Shown: piece after piece, positions 13,036 to 30,994 of the stretch | How positions within the stretch are numbered: position 1 is the first letter of the stretch | Layout of the letters: every line of letters begins with the position of its first letter | From: Gloeopeniophorella convolvens | Lineage: Eukaryota; Basidiomycota; Agaricomycetes; Russulales | NCBI GenBank assembly: GCA_022496205.1 | Contig: WTXD01000003.1 | Location: 744,001-808,000, forward strand | DNA length: 64,000 nucleotides | Direction: 5' to 3' | Notes under the pieces: generated by a model | Told to the model about the DNA's origin: nothing | The model's input: the letters and a program-made list of their open reading frames with translations, nothing else | Databases searched by the model: none | Program-made: the position numbers and the translations under genes

Positions 13036-13510
13036 TCACTGCTGCTTCTTGAGGTTGCGGTGCAGCTCGGGCTGCACGAGCACGACGCGGTCAAGGAGTT
13101 TCTTGAGCACATCGTCCTTGTGCGTCTCGTATGCGTCTGAAATGCCGCGGAGTTTCTCATCGGTCTCCTTGTCGACGACAGACTGTGCGTCCTGCGTCGT
13201 GCCGGCGTGCTGCGGTGGCTCGTGTATCAGTGGCTCCGTGCCCAAGGGGGACAGAACAGGGCACGGCGCGCACCGAGCTCTGGAAGGCGGCGAAATCCTG
13301 CTCCTTTGCCTTGCGATAGTCGTCGATGTCCTTGGTCGCCTCTGTCCGTGCGTCCTTCAGGCGCTGCACTCTGTCTGCGAGGATGAGTTGGTGCACGCGG
13401 GTGGCAAGGGCTGGATGCGTACATTGGCGGGCCTGCTGCACGACCTTTGCGGCCTCCTTTTCGGCCTCAAGGAGAGTCTGGATCCCCTGTGATTGCTGTG
13501 CAGCCTGCAT
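13036..13510 (-). CDS. VMA10: V-type proton ATPase subunit G
   Basis: Peripheral-stalk subunit of the vacuolar proton pump; pairs with subunit E to hold the V1 sector and helps acidify vacuole and endosomes. Exons 13423-13510, 13274-13374 and 13036-13209 give 120 residues (yeast protein 114). The N-terminus QGIQTLLEAEKEAAKVVQQAR is the family signature and is followed by RVQRLKDARTEATKDIDDYR; the whole protein is a charged helix as expected. The start chosen is the ATG at 13510 (MQAAQQSQG). An alternative is a short upstream exon beginning at a better-looking ATG near 13560, with an intron ending just before GCTGCACAG, so the first few residues are uncertain. The symplekin gene starts divergently 240 bp away. 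Confidence 0.93.
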
Positions 13511-13750
13511 ATAGGTATTTAGGATAGCACTATAGACACAAATGCGAGAGAACATGCCATGGTGGTGAAGAGAGGACAAGTGTGATTTAAACTCCGGGCC
13601 GCGCGCAAGCGGAAGGGAGAGCAGCGAGCAGCGCCGAACCGAGGCACACCACCGTCGCCACCGTCGCAGGTTGGCCCCCGCTGTTCCCAGCACCGTCCCC
13701 CAAGGCGGCCCCAGCCCAGCACGAATACCCACGACCCCGCGCTGCCAGCC

Positions 13751-16700
13751 ATGGACCCGCTGCAGGCCCTCACGGCCGCGCTCAGCGTGCCCGCCGACTC
13801 GAAGGAGCAAGCCGACCTGCTCGCGACGCTCCGCGAGACCCTCGAGGCGCAGCCGCACCCAATCCCCATCCTCTGCAGCACCCTCCTCAAGACCGCCGCC
13901 GGCTCTGCCGACTCGCTCCTCAAACGCTGGGTGCTCGACCTCCTCCACTTTGGCATCGCGCGCGCGCCGCTCGCGGTCGAGGCACGCACACAGCGTGCGC
14001 GCACTTTTCTTCTCCTTCCTCGCGTGCGTTGTGTGGCTGACGCGGGGCGGCAGTCGCGGTGCAGTCGCTAGACGTGCTCGCGGGCCTGCTGGGCGACGCC
14101 AGCGCGTGGACCGTCAAGCTTGCCGTACAGACGTTTGCCGGCGCGTACCCGCTGCTCTTCCGCTCTCTGTGCGCGCTGCTTTCCTTCCCGTTGGACTCTC
14201 ACGACTGACATACTTGGTTCTGCGCGTGCAGATGCACGAACAGGAACGCGCGCCCGCAGTGGGACACCGTCACGCGTGCAAAGAACCGGATCATCGAGCT
14301 CGTGTGGGCGCCTGGCACACCTGCTGGCGTGCAGTTCGCTGCCGTCAAGTTCTTGCAGAAGGTCATTCTCGTGCAGTCGCGCGGCGTCGCGGACCCCAGG
14401 GTGCGTGCTTGCTTTTCCCGGTCGCTCGGACGCGCCTGACACCTGCTCTAGTTGCAGAACAAGAATGACCCGAACCTTGCCATGGTCCCGGGTGACCACC
14501 CATTCCTCAACGCCGCGGCGCTGGAGACGGAGGGTGTTGCGCTCCTGCAGCGTCTCATCACTGACCTGTACACTAAGCAGTGCGTCTGGTGACCTGTGGC
14601 TCTCTTGCGCGACTGTGACCTATGCTCTACCCTTCCAGGAACCCTGACCTGCTCTCTGCGATACTGAACAGCTGGTCGAATCTCGTGAAATTACGACCTG
14701 GCTTTGTCCAGATTGTCGTTTCATCCCTCACGCTATGGACGCCTGCCCCGCTGCAGGGCCTCCCTCATAGCACCATCAAAAGCGTCGAAAAATCCGTACG
14801 CATCCTACTCACGCATATATCACGGTGCGTCTCAATATTGGATCCGTATCTACATATACTAACGCGACTTCTGCAGGTCGCCAGCAGGCACGAACTTTGC
14901 TCGCGAGATCAGTGAGGCCCTTGCCAAGCAGTCCCAGCGCATGGAACAGGCGGCCTCAGAAGAACGGGCGCGCAAGGCCGCCGCAGCACAAGCCCAAGCC
15001 GAAGCACGCAAGCGTCCGCCGTCCACAAGCGCCGCACCCGGCGAGGCGGACGCCAAGCGTCAGAAGCTCGAGCCAGACCCGACCACGGACGCGACGGCGC
15101 TGCTCGCCGCGTTCGACTTCACCTCGTTGCCCGCGGCGCTCATCTCGGAGCTCATAGTCGCGAATCTGCAGGTGTTCTCGGAAGAAGCCCTCCAGGCACG
15201 CGTCAGTGCATACCGTCGCCCCGCCCCGGGGATAGTCGCTGCTCCCGCGCCGGCTGCCGCGGCGCCTGTGTCGGCTGCTGCGCTCGAGACGGTCGCTGCG
15301 GCAGAGGCGGCGGCGGAGGCGGCGGCGAAGATGCCCCCGACGGCGCCCGCGGCGGACCGTGCGCGAGAGCAGGCAATGGCGCAGTCGGCGGCGGCGATGC
15401 AGGTGGACGAGCCGAGCACGTCGAGCAAGGTCAAGGAGGAACCTGTGGACCCACTCCAGATGGACCTGGACGAGGACATCGAGTACGAGCCGGACAAGCT
15501 CAATCTCGAGGTTCGCCCTTTTCTCCGGACTCGCTTTGCGTCGTGCTGATTTGGTTGGTATAGTTGGAGCCGATGCAGGAAGACGACGAGGCACTGGCTG
15601 GGGCCGAGCTGGACGTCAAGGAGCTGCTCTCGCTTGACTTCCAGGTCCCGCCGCCGTCTGCGCTCAATGAAGCGGAGCGCGCCACGACGATTAAGTCTAC
15701 AGTCTCGCGACTATGGCAGAGCTCGGGCGACCTTGCGGTGGGGCCGCAGACGGGCGGGCAGGACCTATGGATGCTGCTCCTCGTGCGGATGATCACACGT
15801 GTGGTTGACCCAGAAAACGGCAAAGGCAAAGCCAGGGCGGATAGCGAAGATAAGGACGTTGATGCGGAGATGGATGAGGAGACGGTGGAGCTCTACGAGC
15901 GGCAGGACCGTTTGCGGAGGGTATTGTGCGACTATATCATGGCTGACTTCTCCGGACGGTAAGCTTTGCCGCTGTAAAGCCCACGCGGTCAACTGAGCGT
16001 TCTTCCAGGATACGACTCGCCTCGACCTGGATGAACGAGGAGTGGTACAATGACCAAGTCAGACTCTCAACGGACAACGACTGGGTGAGTGAGCAGCCAC
16101 ATCCCCTTACGACTGCGCTGACACTGCACCAGCGGCCAAATTACGACGTCTGGCTAAATCAGATCGTGGCTGAATATCAGACACACCTGGACGGCAAAGA
16201 CCGGATGTTCGCCCGTTTCCTCTTGGATTTACCCTCCGTTCCATCGGACGTGTTTACGCTCCTTCGTGACTTGTGCATTGAGCCAGAAAGGTTCGTCGCT
16301 ATATTGCACGGCAAGTTCCGGCACGTTGACCGCAACCAATGTGTGCGCCAGGATGCAGGTTGGGTTCCAAACACTACGTGACTTTGTCACTCAGCGACCG
16401 ACGCTTCGCGGGGAAGGCATCACCATCCTCCTGGAATTAACGACACATCCAGGTACGCAGATGCTCCACTGGATGTCAAGGACGCAGTTGATGGAGCGCA
16501 TTATCCCCTTGCAGAAAAGGTCACACGAAATGCTGCATCCTAACTGTGAAGCGATGCATGGGCGAGTTCCAAATGGTAGACGGCATGATACGTGAGTTTG
16601 CGATACAGCTGCTCCGCCGACTGCAAACTCCACGGCCGGGTGACAAACCGCCGGTGGGAGATGCCGCGGCGAGTGGTAACGAGAACATGGAAGACGGGCA

Positions 16701-18019
16701 GTTGCCCCCAGAGGACCTTTTGCAGACGCCGTACTTGCGGATCGCCTGGAGCTGCCGGCTCAGAAGTCCAGGTGGTCCCGCATGTCGAACTGCTGTTCGC
16801 CCTGTCCTCAAAGGCCCCGGACTTCCTTGACGAGTGAGTCCTCTGCATGCTTGCCATGCACTCGGTTCTGATTGGCTTCCAGGATTTTGCGGCGTATGGC
16901 GAGATGGACATCAGCGTTCAGGAAGCTATTCAAGAACTGATCACCCAGCTCATACGGTCACTCGGCCCAGGACATGGGAAGCTCCTTACGTTGATGCGCA
17001 CATTCCCTCCCGGCGCAGAGACACTGGCGCTCCGCGTTCTCAATATCTTCACGGACCATGGGCGACCAACAGCGCAACTCGTGGCGCTTGTCAAAGGGCT
17101 TATTGCAGACCGCGATCTTGATGCCCGCTTCCTCATTCCAATCATCGCCGAGATGGACAAGGCCGACATCGTCAAGCATCTCCCACGGATCGTGTCGATT
17201 CTGAGCGGGACACAAGAAGCGAAGGAGCTAGTGCGGAGCGTCTTCGGGTCTGTCGTTACGACACCGCCGCAGACATTCGGCAGCGTGACAAGCAACTTGC
17301 CACGCGTGAGACAAAGCGAGCTGTTGACACCCGCGGAGCTCATGGTCCTTCTTCATGACACGGAAAAAGAGATCGGAATCAAGAGTGCGATCGAAGGTGC
17401 GCGTATCGTGATTGTTATGTAGTTGCGCGCGTGGGTCTCACTGATGCCCGGTCTACAGCCATCGGGATATGTTTCTCGATGACAGACGTCTTCCGCTCCG
17501 AAATCCTTGCTGTCGTGATGCAGCAGATCCTGGACGAGCCGGTCCTTCCGACCTTGTTCATGCGTACGGTGAGTGCAACCCTCCCCGTTGATCCGCGTAC
17601 CACGAGGCTCACACGTCACAAGGTATCCAAGCTGTGAAGACGTACAAGTCCTGACCGGCTTCGTCTCCACGACGCTGCTCTCACGCCTGATAACGAAGAA
17701 AATCTGGACAACGCCGCTGCTATGGGAGGGCTTCATCCGCTGCGCGCAGATTGTCGCTCCCGCCAGCTTTCTGGTGCTCTTGCAGCTACCAAAGGAGCAA
17801 TTACGGGAGTTGGTGGTCAAGCAACCAAGCCTACGTGGGCCCTTGCGCGAATTTGTCCAGAAGAAGGGTGGCAATCCTGCACGGGCCGCTGTTTACTTGG
17901 AGATCATTGGAGAGAACGAACCACAGGTTGAAGCAGCGACCCCCACGCCAGCTCCTGAGACGCCGCCACCAAACGTGCCGCCAGCAGCGCCTGCGACTGC
18001 CGATCCCACACCTTCGTAG
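13751..18019 (+). CDS. PTA1: Symplekin / Pta1 mRNA 3'-end processing scaffold
   Basis: Scaffold of the cleavage and polyadenylation machinery, bridging cleavage factors and the RNA polymerase II CTD phosphatase Ssu72. The N-terminal half (about 13751-14900) is a helical HEAT-like region with the segments KRWVLDLLHFGI, ASAWTVKLAVQTF, RAKNRIIELVW and GVQFAAVKFLQKVIL, typical of the symplekin/PTA1 N-terminal domain. A Lys/Ala-rich linker with RKRPPSTSAAPGEADAKRQK and an acidic Ala-rich stretch follow (to about 15580). The C-terminal symplekin domain spans about 17220-17920 (LTPAELMVLLHDTEKEIG, FRSEILAVVMQQILDEP, FVSTTLLSRLITKKIW, LWEGFIRCAQIVAP). At least ten short introns. Stop at 18019. The length is normal for fungal homologues. 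Confidence 0.9.
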
Positions 18020-18308
18020 TACTGGATTTGATCGTTGATAATAGCCATGGGACGATTAGATGTAGCATGTAATCGCACGTATCAGCTTTTAGTATTTTGA
18101 GTCATTGAATGTAAAGTTGAGTGAACACTGAATAGTGTGGTGCGCCAAACTGGCGGGTCCGATAATAATTTGGCCCTGGCTGAACACGGCGGACTGACTT
18201 GGTCCACACCTCCACCGACTGCCTCGCCTCGTCAGCCACTCGCCTCAGCTTTTGACTCTGCCCACCGCACACTGTTCTTGGCCCCCAGCCAGCTCTGCTC
18301 TCTGCCCA

Positions 18309-20884
<2,576 letters not shown>

Positions 20885-20993
20885 ACGGACAGTACTGTAT
20901 GATCGTGTTTGCGTGAGTGGCTCAAACATAGATTTATAGAGAAAGTACATGGTCGTGGACGATACAAATGAGTGGTGCCGAGTAATGATATGT

Positions 20994-22215
20994 CTAGTTG
21001 TCCCAAGAATCTCCTTCAAGCCTGGGGAGAAGTCAGCAGAAGCTAGTTGTAATGTATTGGAACCTACGCTGAATGATGTTGAGGTATGCAGTTGTCGCCG
21101 GGCTGTCTGGGTACTCGTCCAAAAAGCTGACGCCGTAGTCTGCGCTCTTCCTATTCGAGGGTCGAGCGGCACAGACCCTAGGAGCTCGACGCCCATTTCC
21201 TTGGCAAGGCGAGTGGCTCCCCCAGTAGTTGGCCGGAAGATCTGTGACTCCGTCTTGCAGCCGGGGCAGACGAAGCCGGCCATATTCTCGACAAGACCGA
21301 GAACAGGATGCCGACCTTTCGGCAGAAGTCGATTTCGCGTGCGACGTCTTGAAGTGCAACCTCCTGTGGTGTCGTGATGACCACCGCGCCGTCAATTCCG
21401 CTCTCCTTCAGAAGCTGTACGACGCTCAGATGTTCGTCAGACGTTCCAGGCGGTGTATCAACGACGAGGTAGTCGAGAGTGCCCCAGTCCACATCCTTCA
21501 GGAACTGCGCGATGAGGCCGTTCTTCTTCGGACCACGCCACATGACGGCGTCTTTGGAAGACGGCAGCATAAAGCCAACAGACATGGCACCGAGGTTGTC
21601 TTGCACATAGACGGGTGACCAGCCAGCGGCGGAGGTGTGCACCTGCTCTGATGCGATGCCGAGGATGGTGGGAATCGAAGGGCCACAGATGTCGACATCC
21701 ATGATCCCGGTCTACATGCCTTAGTTTACGCTCATCATTGATAGACGTAGTATGACGACACACCTGTACCTCTGGATCTGATGCAAATGCCCAGCCCAAT
21801 TGCGCGGAGAAAGTGGACTTGCCCACGCCCCCTTTCCGGAAAGGACGAGGATCTTGTGCTTCACTAAAGTCATGCGCTCTCGCACGAGAGGCAAGGCGGG
21901 GTCGGGTCCCTTCGTAACACCTGATGCACAAACGTCCTGGTTGGGGCAACCCTCACATGCTGCGGTCTTGCCTGCGAGCTCGGATTCAGTACCCTGGAGG
22001 GACGTGAGCGATGCGCAGCATAAATTAAGGCTCTTTTCTCACCGGACAGTGCTCTGGCGCATCTTCTGGGACAGATCTCGGGTCTGGAACGCTTGTGGTT
22101 GCTGTACGGCAAGCATCTTGGTCGTTCACGTCGAGGTCAGAAATACTTTGGCAGAGTCAAAATCGCTGATTCATGCCCATCGGATCTTCACGGCCCGGAC
22201 ACGCGATACGCCATC
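20994..22215 (-). CDS. NBP35: Cytosolic Fe-S cluster assembly ATPase Nbp35, apparent frameshifts
   Basis: P-loop scaffold ATPase that, with Cfd1, builds Fe-S clusters for cytosolic and nuclear proteins. The N-terminal ferredoxin-like motif is present: [17 protein letters not shown] continuing EGC and PNQDVC, that is C-x13-C-x2-C-x5-C, which separates Nbp35 from Cfd1. Then come the deviant Walker A loop [50 protein letters not shown], the C-terminal CPGC Fe-S bridge in MAGFVCPGC, and [10 protein letters not shown]. The frame breaks within Walker A (C run 21828-21832 on the plus strand), at about 21306 and at about 21143. One added base at each site restores the conserved protein. The start was not resolved because in-frame stops lie upstream, so a small 5' exon is likely near 22110-22215. 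The end near 20994 is also approximate. DnaJ starts divergently just upstream. Confidence 0.85.
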
Positions 22216-22326
22216 ACGTGATGAACGCGGTCATTAAGCCGGCGCCTATGTTGGTGTTCAGTTTCGCCTCGTGTTTCCTTTGAGCCCTCTCGAACTCCGT
22301 TTGTAACATCAGACACGCGCTAGTCT

Positions 22327-23897
22327 ATGAGTCTACCGGCCATCGACTACTACAGAATTCTTGGAATTCCACAAAATGCGTCTCCCGAAGATGGTACGTA
22401 AATATCCGGCGTGCCATGGAGCACATGGCTGATGCTTCAACTTGGGGCAGTGCGCCGTGCGTACAAGCAGAAGGTGTTAGAAACCCACCCTGACAAGCTC
22501 CCCCTGACTCGACTGAGGAAGAGAAGGAAGCGGCCCACGAACAGTTTGGCAAGGTAAGTCCTCGACCGCAGTGATACGCTGAGTCTGAGTTGATCACATC
22601 CAGGTTCAAGAGGCCTCTGAGGTTTTGGGCAACACTGACCGGCGCCGGGTGCGACACTGCATGATAGCCACATGTCCACAATATTTCTGACCACTCTCCC
22701 CAGGAATACGACATTCATTATCGAGAGCTCCCAGCACCCAGCATCAAATCCCCCAAGGCATCCTCCTTTGCTTCGATGTCCAGATCTAATTCTACAGCAA
22801 CTGTTCAGAGCATGAAGCCAGCGACTGTATCGAGGACTGCATCTATGGTTTCTGCTGCCTCCGCAAGGTCGTCTGCCAGATCGTTCCACGAGCCGGCGCT
22901 TTCTGTGTCTCGAACGAACTCCGTTGTCGGTATCAAAGAGACGCCAGCAGAAGCTTTATCTAGGACCAATTCCGTTGCGACTGTGCGCTCATCGGCATCG
23001 AAGGCACATTCCACCGTATCCTCCCATCATTCGAACGATAACCCGCAGCCCTTGTCTAGGGCAAGCTCGATAGCCAGTGCTCACGATGCCCCTACACCCT
23101 TGTCACGCACCAACTCCTCTGCCACTGCTCGCGACACTCCAGCCTCGGTATCAAGGACTCCTTCCACTTCAACATCGGTTCAGCATGAGCCTGTATCGAT
23201 GTCCAGGGTTCCTTCTACTTCAAGTGCCCATGAGCCTCCCGCTTTACCATCAGTTTCGCGCGCCAATTCAACAGCCACCGTCCGCTCTGCTGCCTCGGCT
23301 GCTTCAGTCGCGCGGAGCGTTTCGTCGCAGAAGCCCAAGAGCATTCTCGATGCGCCTCCCCCCGCGCCCTCCCCCTCCGTATCGAGATCCAATTCAACCT
23401 CAACCGCTCTGCAGCCCGTAGTCAGGTCCAACTCAATGGCCACCAACCCCGCCCCTCCTGTGCTATCGAGATCCAATTCTACCGCCACCGTCACTGCGCT
23501 TTCTCTCCATTCCGATTCGACATCCATCATCAGATCCAACTCGACGGTCACTGCGCTGACCTCAATGTCGGCGCGTTCGGCGCGTTCAAAGCCGATGAGC
23601 GATTACTCGAACCGCATATCGGTAGCGAGTGTCACAAGCGCATTGTCAGATTTGCCCACACCTCCATATGCACATCCTGAAGAGTACGACGCGCTGGTGG
23701 ACGCGATGGTGCAAGAACTGTATCGCCTAAATCCAGAATGGGTGGAGCGCAAGCAGCGACTCGCACAGGTGCATCATCCTAGCTACTGAACACTGAAAAG
23801 CAGGCTAACACGCACGGTTTGATTGTAGATCAGGGCTCAGCGTGAGGCGGGCCTCAAAATCGACGCTCAAGCTTGGCGTACGTCCTGGGCAGCGTGA
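22327..23897 (+). CDS. DnaJ-domain protein with long Ser-rich repeat tail, one apparent frameshift
   Basis: J-domain co-chaperone expected to stimulate an Hsp70 ATPase; substrate unknown. The J domain starts at the N-terminus: DYYRILGIPQNASPED, then VRRAYKQKVLETHPDK with the essential HPD tripeptide, then VQEASEVLGNTDRRREYD. Exons begin at 22327 and 22451, with later introns near 22554 and 22650. Immediately after HPDKL the frame slips at a run of five C (22500-22504); six C would give the expected PPDSTEEEKEAAHEQFGK. The tail (about 22770-23600) contains about ten copies of a degenerate SRSNSTATV-like motif, a possible phosphorylation platform. A short Tyr/Leu/Trp segment, EYDALVDAMVQELYRLNPEW, closes the protein after a last exon (23831-23897) ending WRTSWAA. 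Confidence 0.8.
22776..23620 (+). repeat. Degenerate SRSNSTATV-type coding repeats
   Basis: The DnaJ tail repeats a short motif (SRSNSTATV, SRTNSVATV, SRTNSSATA, SRANSTATV, SRSNSTSTA, IRSNSTVTA) spaced irregularly. Recurring bases such as AGATCCAATTC and GCCACCGTC suggest expansion by duplication followed by drift. Confidence 0.7.
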
Positions 23898-25342
23898 AGA
23901 CTGTACTCCCCCCGCCTCTGGATCGAGGTTTTTTATTCTCTAGGATTCATTATTTGCCATGATTCGGGCCCAGGGACCATGGTTGTGTGTACCAACCCTG
24001 CATGCACCGTTCACTGCTCGATGCTGCTCCTTGATCTTAACTGCCTGGGAGAAACGTGTAGGATGTATCGGGAGGATGTTGTTCGCATATATCTCAAGGA
24101 CCTCAGACAGATGTTGCTACATTGTGTCGTGATAGGACTGTGAATTAGTGAGAAGTTTATTCAATACCTTTACATTCTGATCTGCGCAGGCCTGTACGAT
24201 TGTGACTTGGACGTCGGCGGTACCCTGTTGAATGTCATTTACAGTTGGTCAACTGGGCCTGTGACGGCCTCGGAGGGCTCGATCGGGGGTTTGGTTGCCA
24301 GGAAGAGCTTGCATCGGTGCCAACTCTGTACGACGCCATCCCCGTCACTGGGCGGGCCGCGTGCTGCAGTACTCTCAGGTTAACAACCGAAAGCAACATA
24401 TAAGAAGGCGCTACTACGTCACAGCATCCTGCTAACAGCTACTTACAGTACCAGATTGGCGTCAAAGGACAAGGAGAGCTCGAGTCTGATTACGGAAAGT
24501 ACGTCCAGCCCCCCCACTCGTTGCAGGAGATACGCTGTCTTGACTTCTTGTGACTGCGAGCGTTGCCGAGGGTCACGGTATCCAGAGTTTACGCGTACGG
24601 TCAAGTACGGTCCGCCGAGGTTTGTGAGATCGTTTTTGATTCGGGTCTCCGCGGTCTTTCACTAAGGCGCACCTCTTTTACCAAGCCCGCGTACTGCAGG
24701 CCGAACGCGCACCGTATCATCGATGCACCCGATAGGTGCAGGCTGTGTTCAGTGTCAAAGGACACTGATTTCAAATACAACGCGATGTACTAGGGATGTC
24801 ATATATCATAGCTCGGTGTTCTCTCCGTGAAATGACTCACTAGGTGACTATACGTAGCACACTTCACAAGCGCTCGTTGCCCAGGTGTTTGCTATAGCAA
24901 TGGCAGTCATGGAGCATCGAATGCGTGGTGCCCGCGGGAGTTGGTTCGGTGCAGTGCTACTGGAGTCACCCACCAGCCGTCGGCCGTCCCTGTCCCGAGG
25001 CTGGCGGACTGCGGGAACGGGACTGCTTGTTCTTGATTGTCCCTCCTGCCAGCATGTACTCGAGTACATTGCGCTTCATCACGGCGCCGGCGCCGACCCG
25101 GGCGCGCACGGCACTGGTAGGCACGACATAGTAGTAATTATGAAGTAATTCGTCCGTGGCGTGAGTAGCTTACACAGCGTCTTCTTTTGCATTACTCATG
25201 TTATCTCCAACTACCTTCAGCAAATTAGTGATCATGGGACTGCCGATGTTGTGAGTGACGCACATTGAAGTATAAAGGGTACTTTGCATTGGGTTACCCC
25301 TGAACTGATCAACCCTCTCATTCCATATAGCACAGTTGAAGT
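23898..25342. other. Intergenic region, no gene recognised
   Basis: About 1.4 kb between the DnaJ gene and the oxidoreductase. Only short frames without motifs (for example 24885-25148) are present. The right end should contain the oxidoreductase promoter. Confidence 0.5.
25271..25276 (+). promoter_or_regulatory. TATA-like box upstream of the oxidoreductase
   Basis: TATAAA lies 67 bp upstream of the start codon at 25343, with no better candidate nearby. It is a plausible core promoter element, supported by position only. Confidence 0.4.
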
Positions 25343-26635
25343 ATGGCTCCTACCGCACAGAAGGCTATCGTTGTCCAGGAGGATGGTTCTCTCGCTCTCC
25401 GCGAGGTTCCAGTCCCCAAGCCTGGCCCCAACGAGATCCTCGTCAAAATCGTCGCAGCTGCACAGAATCCCACAGACTGTACGAGTCAGCGGTCGGTAGT
25501 ACAGACAGGGTCTGACATTCTGGAAACTCTCCGCAGGGAAGACCGCGAAGTTCGCCAAACGCGCGGGATCCGTCTCTGGATGCGACTTCTCTGGGACGGT
25601 CGAGGAGGTCGGTTCGGGCGTCCCTGAAGGTCTGCGCACCGTCGGCGAGCGTGTTGCCGGCTTCGTGCACGGAGGTGCTCGTGTCCGCTCACCCGCCTCA
25701 CGCACGCACTCACCATACGTCATCATCCCACCCAACAGGCATCCGCCCATACGGCTCGTTCTCCGAGTACCTGATCACGAGCGCGGACTTCGTCGTGCAT
25801 GTCCCAGACGCCTGGTCCCTCGAGGACGCCGCGCAGCTCGGCATCGCGCCCTTCACGGCGCTGCAGGTGCTCTACGAGTCGCTCGCGCTCCCGACGCCGC
25901 TTGAGCCCGCCACCACGCCGACGCCTGTCCTCATCGCCGGCGGCGCGACGTCCGTCGGGCAGTGGGCGATCCAATTCGCGAAGCTCTCTGGCCTGCGCGT
26001 CCTCGCGACGGCGTCGCAGCGCAACTTTGACTTCGTGCGCGGGCTCGGCGCGGACGTCGTTGTCGACTACCGCGACTCCGCGGCGGCGGCGAAGCAGTTG
26101 CGCGAGGCTGCGCCCGACCTCGAGTACGCAGTCGACTGCGTGGGCGACAGCGGCTCCCCGCAACTCGTCGCCGCCGCGCTCGGTGGGAAGGGTGCACTCG
26201 CCACCATCACGCGGCCGTACCCTTCAGAGCTGGAGGGCACGATCAAGAACACCCCCAGCATCGTCTACGATTGGCTCGGTAAGGTTCGTCGATGGCGCTG
26301 CTGGCTTCTGTAAGAAAGTGCTGACAGGTCGATCGTGCGCAGGGTTTCGACTTCCCCACAAACCGCCCGGTCGACCCCGAGAAGGCAGAGAACGGGCGCA
26401 AGTGGGCAAAGAACTTGTCTGAGCTACTCGCCAAGACCAACCTTCGCCCGAACCCCTTGCTTCTGAAGCCACTCGGCCTCGCCAGTGTTGCAGAGGGGTT
26501 CCAATATATGCTCGACGGGAAGGTCTGTATTCCGATTTCAGTCCCTAAGGCACTATTCGAGCTTACAATCTTGTTGGATTGCAGGTCAGCGCCCAGAAGA
26601 TTACATACCGTATTGCCGACACTCCCAAGGAGTAA
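25343..26635 (+). CDS. Medium-chain dehydrogenase/reductase, enoyl-reductase-like (zinc-independent)
   Basis: NAD(P)H-dependent oxidoreductase of the medium-chain family, close in layout to the fungal trans-acting enoyl reductase group; the substrate is unknown. The GroES-like N-terminal fold is visible as IVVQEDGSLALREVPVPKPG, NEILVKIVAAAQNPTD and, after an intron, CDFSGTVEEVGSGVPEGL. The Rossmann fold follows with the nucleotide-binding turn LIAGGATSVGQWAIQFAKL and AVDCVGDSGS. I see no cysteine set for a structural zinc, which points to the quinone/enoyl reductase side of the family. Introns lie near 25480-25535, 25670-25740, 26279-26341 and 26524-26584. It ends at 26635 (ADTPKE). Neighbours are housekeeping genes, so this is not an obvious secondary-metabolite cluster. 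Confidence 0.87.
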
Positions 26636-29919
<3,284 letters not shown>

Positions 29920-30119
29920 ATTGAAAGAATGAAGAAGACAAGGTACAAGAGTGGAATGGAGGAGCCACGCAAAACGACTTTATAGTCGATGAGCGAGGGC
30001 GACGCGCGGCCCTGCGATTGTCTTCGGTAATGTAACGCCTCAGACCCGTGAGAAACGCGGTCGGCCATGCGCACGAGGCTTCTCGACTCTTCCACCGCTA
30101 GGACTGCCACGACCCGAGT

Positions 30120-30994
30120 TTACATCTCCTCGTCCTCTGCAAACGGGTCCTCTACAGGGAAGTTGCCTACTGTTACCCTGTCTGGCCGCACAAACACCCC
30201 GAATTTGGGGGCGCACGTGAAGTACCGCTTGCCCTGCACAGACCCATCGTTCTTTCCGATCGGCTCATCGTATTCGATTCCAACCCACACACCACCCGTG
30301 TTGTTGAATTCGGTTAGCCCAACGTAGCGTACCGTGCCGCGTTTGTGTAGCCCTGGTTCTGTCGACTCGACCTCACATCGTGATCCAATCGGGATATCAA
30401 CTTGTGGTTCTGGCTGGGGTGTCTGCTCAGTTTTCTCAGCGAAGCGGCCGACTTTGTGACGCTGTTTGTATGCGAGAACAGAATCTGTGTTTGAATATCA
30501 GGTTTAAGGGACCGGGTCCATTGTATACGACATACCCTGCCGGAGGGCGTACTGTTCGTCGGAAAGCTCAAACTTATCGACACCGCTAAGGTCTGTGAGC
30601 TGCCCGGTGAATGTTAATGATGGATTTGTGTCTACAACCTGAAGCCAGAAGAGGATCATCTTAAGTATTTGCCCCCCGCGCGGGTGGTCTGCATGCCTAC
30701 TTTGAGAACTTGGAGGCTACTCGGCCCGTAGAAGCCTAGTGGCCTCTCATCATCGCGAGAGTTCTGATGGGTTCTGAGTCCGCATCATCGTTGTAGATGG
30801 CCAGTTGTTGGTTCGCTACGGGGATTCCAGTGATAAGCTCAAGCTTTCCCTGAGCAAGACCCGTCGATGAGCCCTTAGCGTGAACTGAAGACAGAAAGAG
30901 GAACCTTGAGCTGCAAGATATTGATGTGGAGGTCAAAGCGGCGTTCCGATCGGGTATCAGGGGATGAAACAAAGAGATTGACTATGCTCGACAT
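30120..30994 (-). CDS. ALF1: Tubulin-folding cofactor B (CAP-Gly)
   Basis: Chaperone that captures alpha-tubulin after CCT release and helps to assemble or recycle alpha/beta-tubulin dimers. The start at 30994 gives MSSIVNLFVSSPDTRSERRF, opening a ubiquitin-like domain. Later comes VDTNPSLTFTGQLTDLSGVDKFELSDEQYALRQ. A C-terminal CAP-Gly domain contains GSRCEV, KRGTVRYVGLTEF, GVWVGIEYDEPIGKNDGSV and KRYFTCAPKFGVFV; GKNDGSV is the groove that reads EEY/F tails. The protein ends VGNFPVEDPFAEDEEM, where yeast and animal cofactor B likewise carry an acidic C-terminus. A UBL followed by CAP-Gly is diagnostic of cofactor B. Introns lie near 30488-30535, 30597-30640 and 30690-30740. Confidence 0.92.

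Noticed and set aside
25343..26635. Member of a secondary-metabolite cluster, because the oxidoreductase resembles trans-acting enoyl reductases
   Set aside because: No polyketide synthase, tailoring enzyme or transporter next to it; neighbours are CDC48 and a DnaJ gene.
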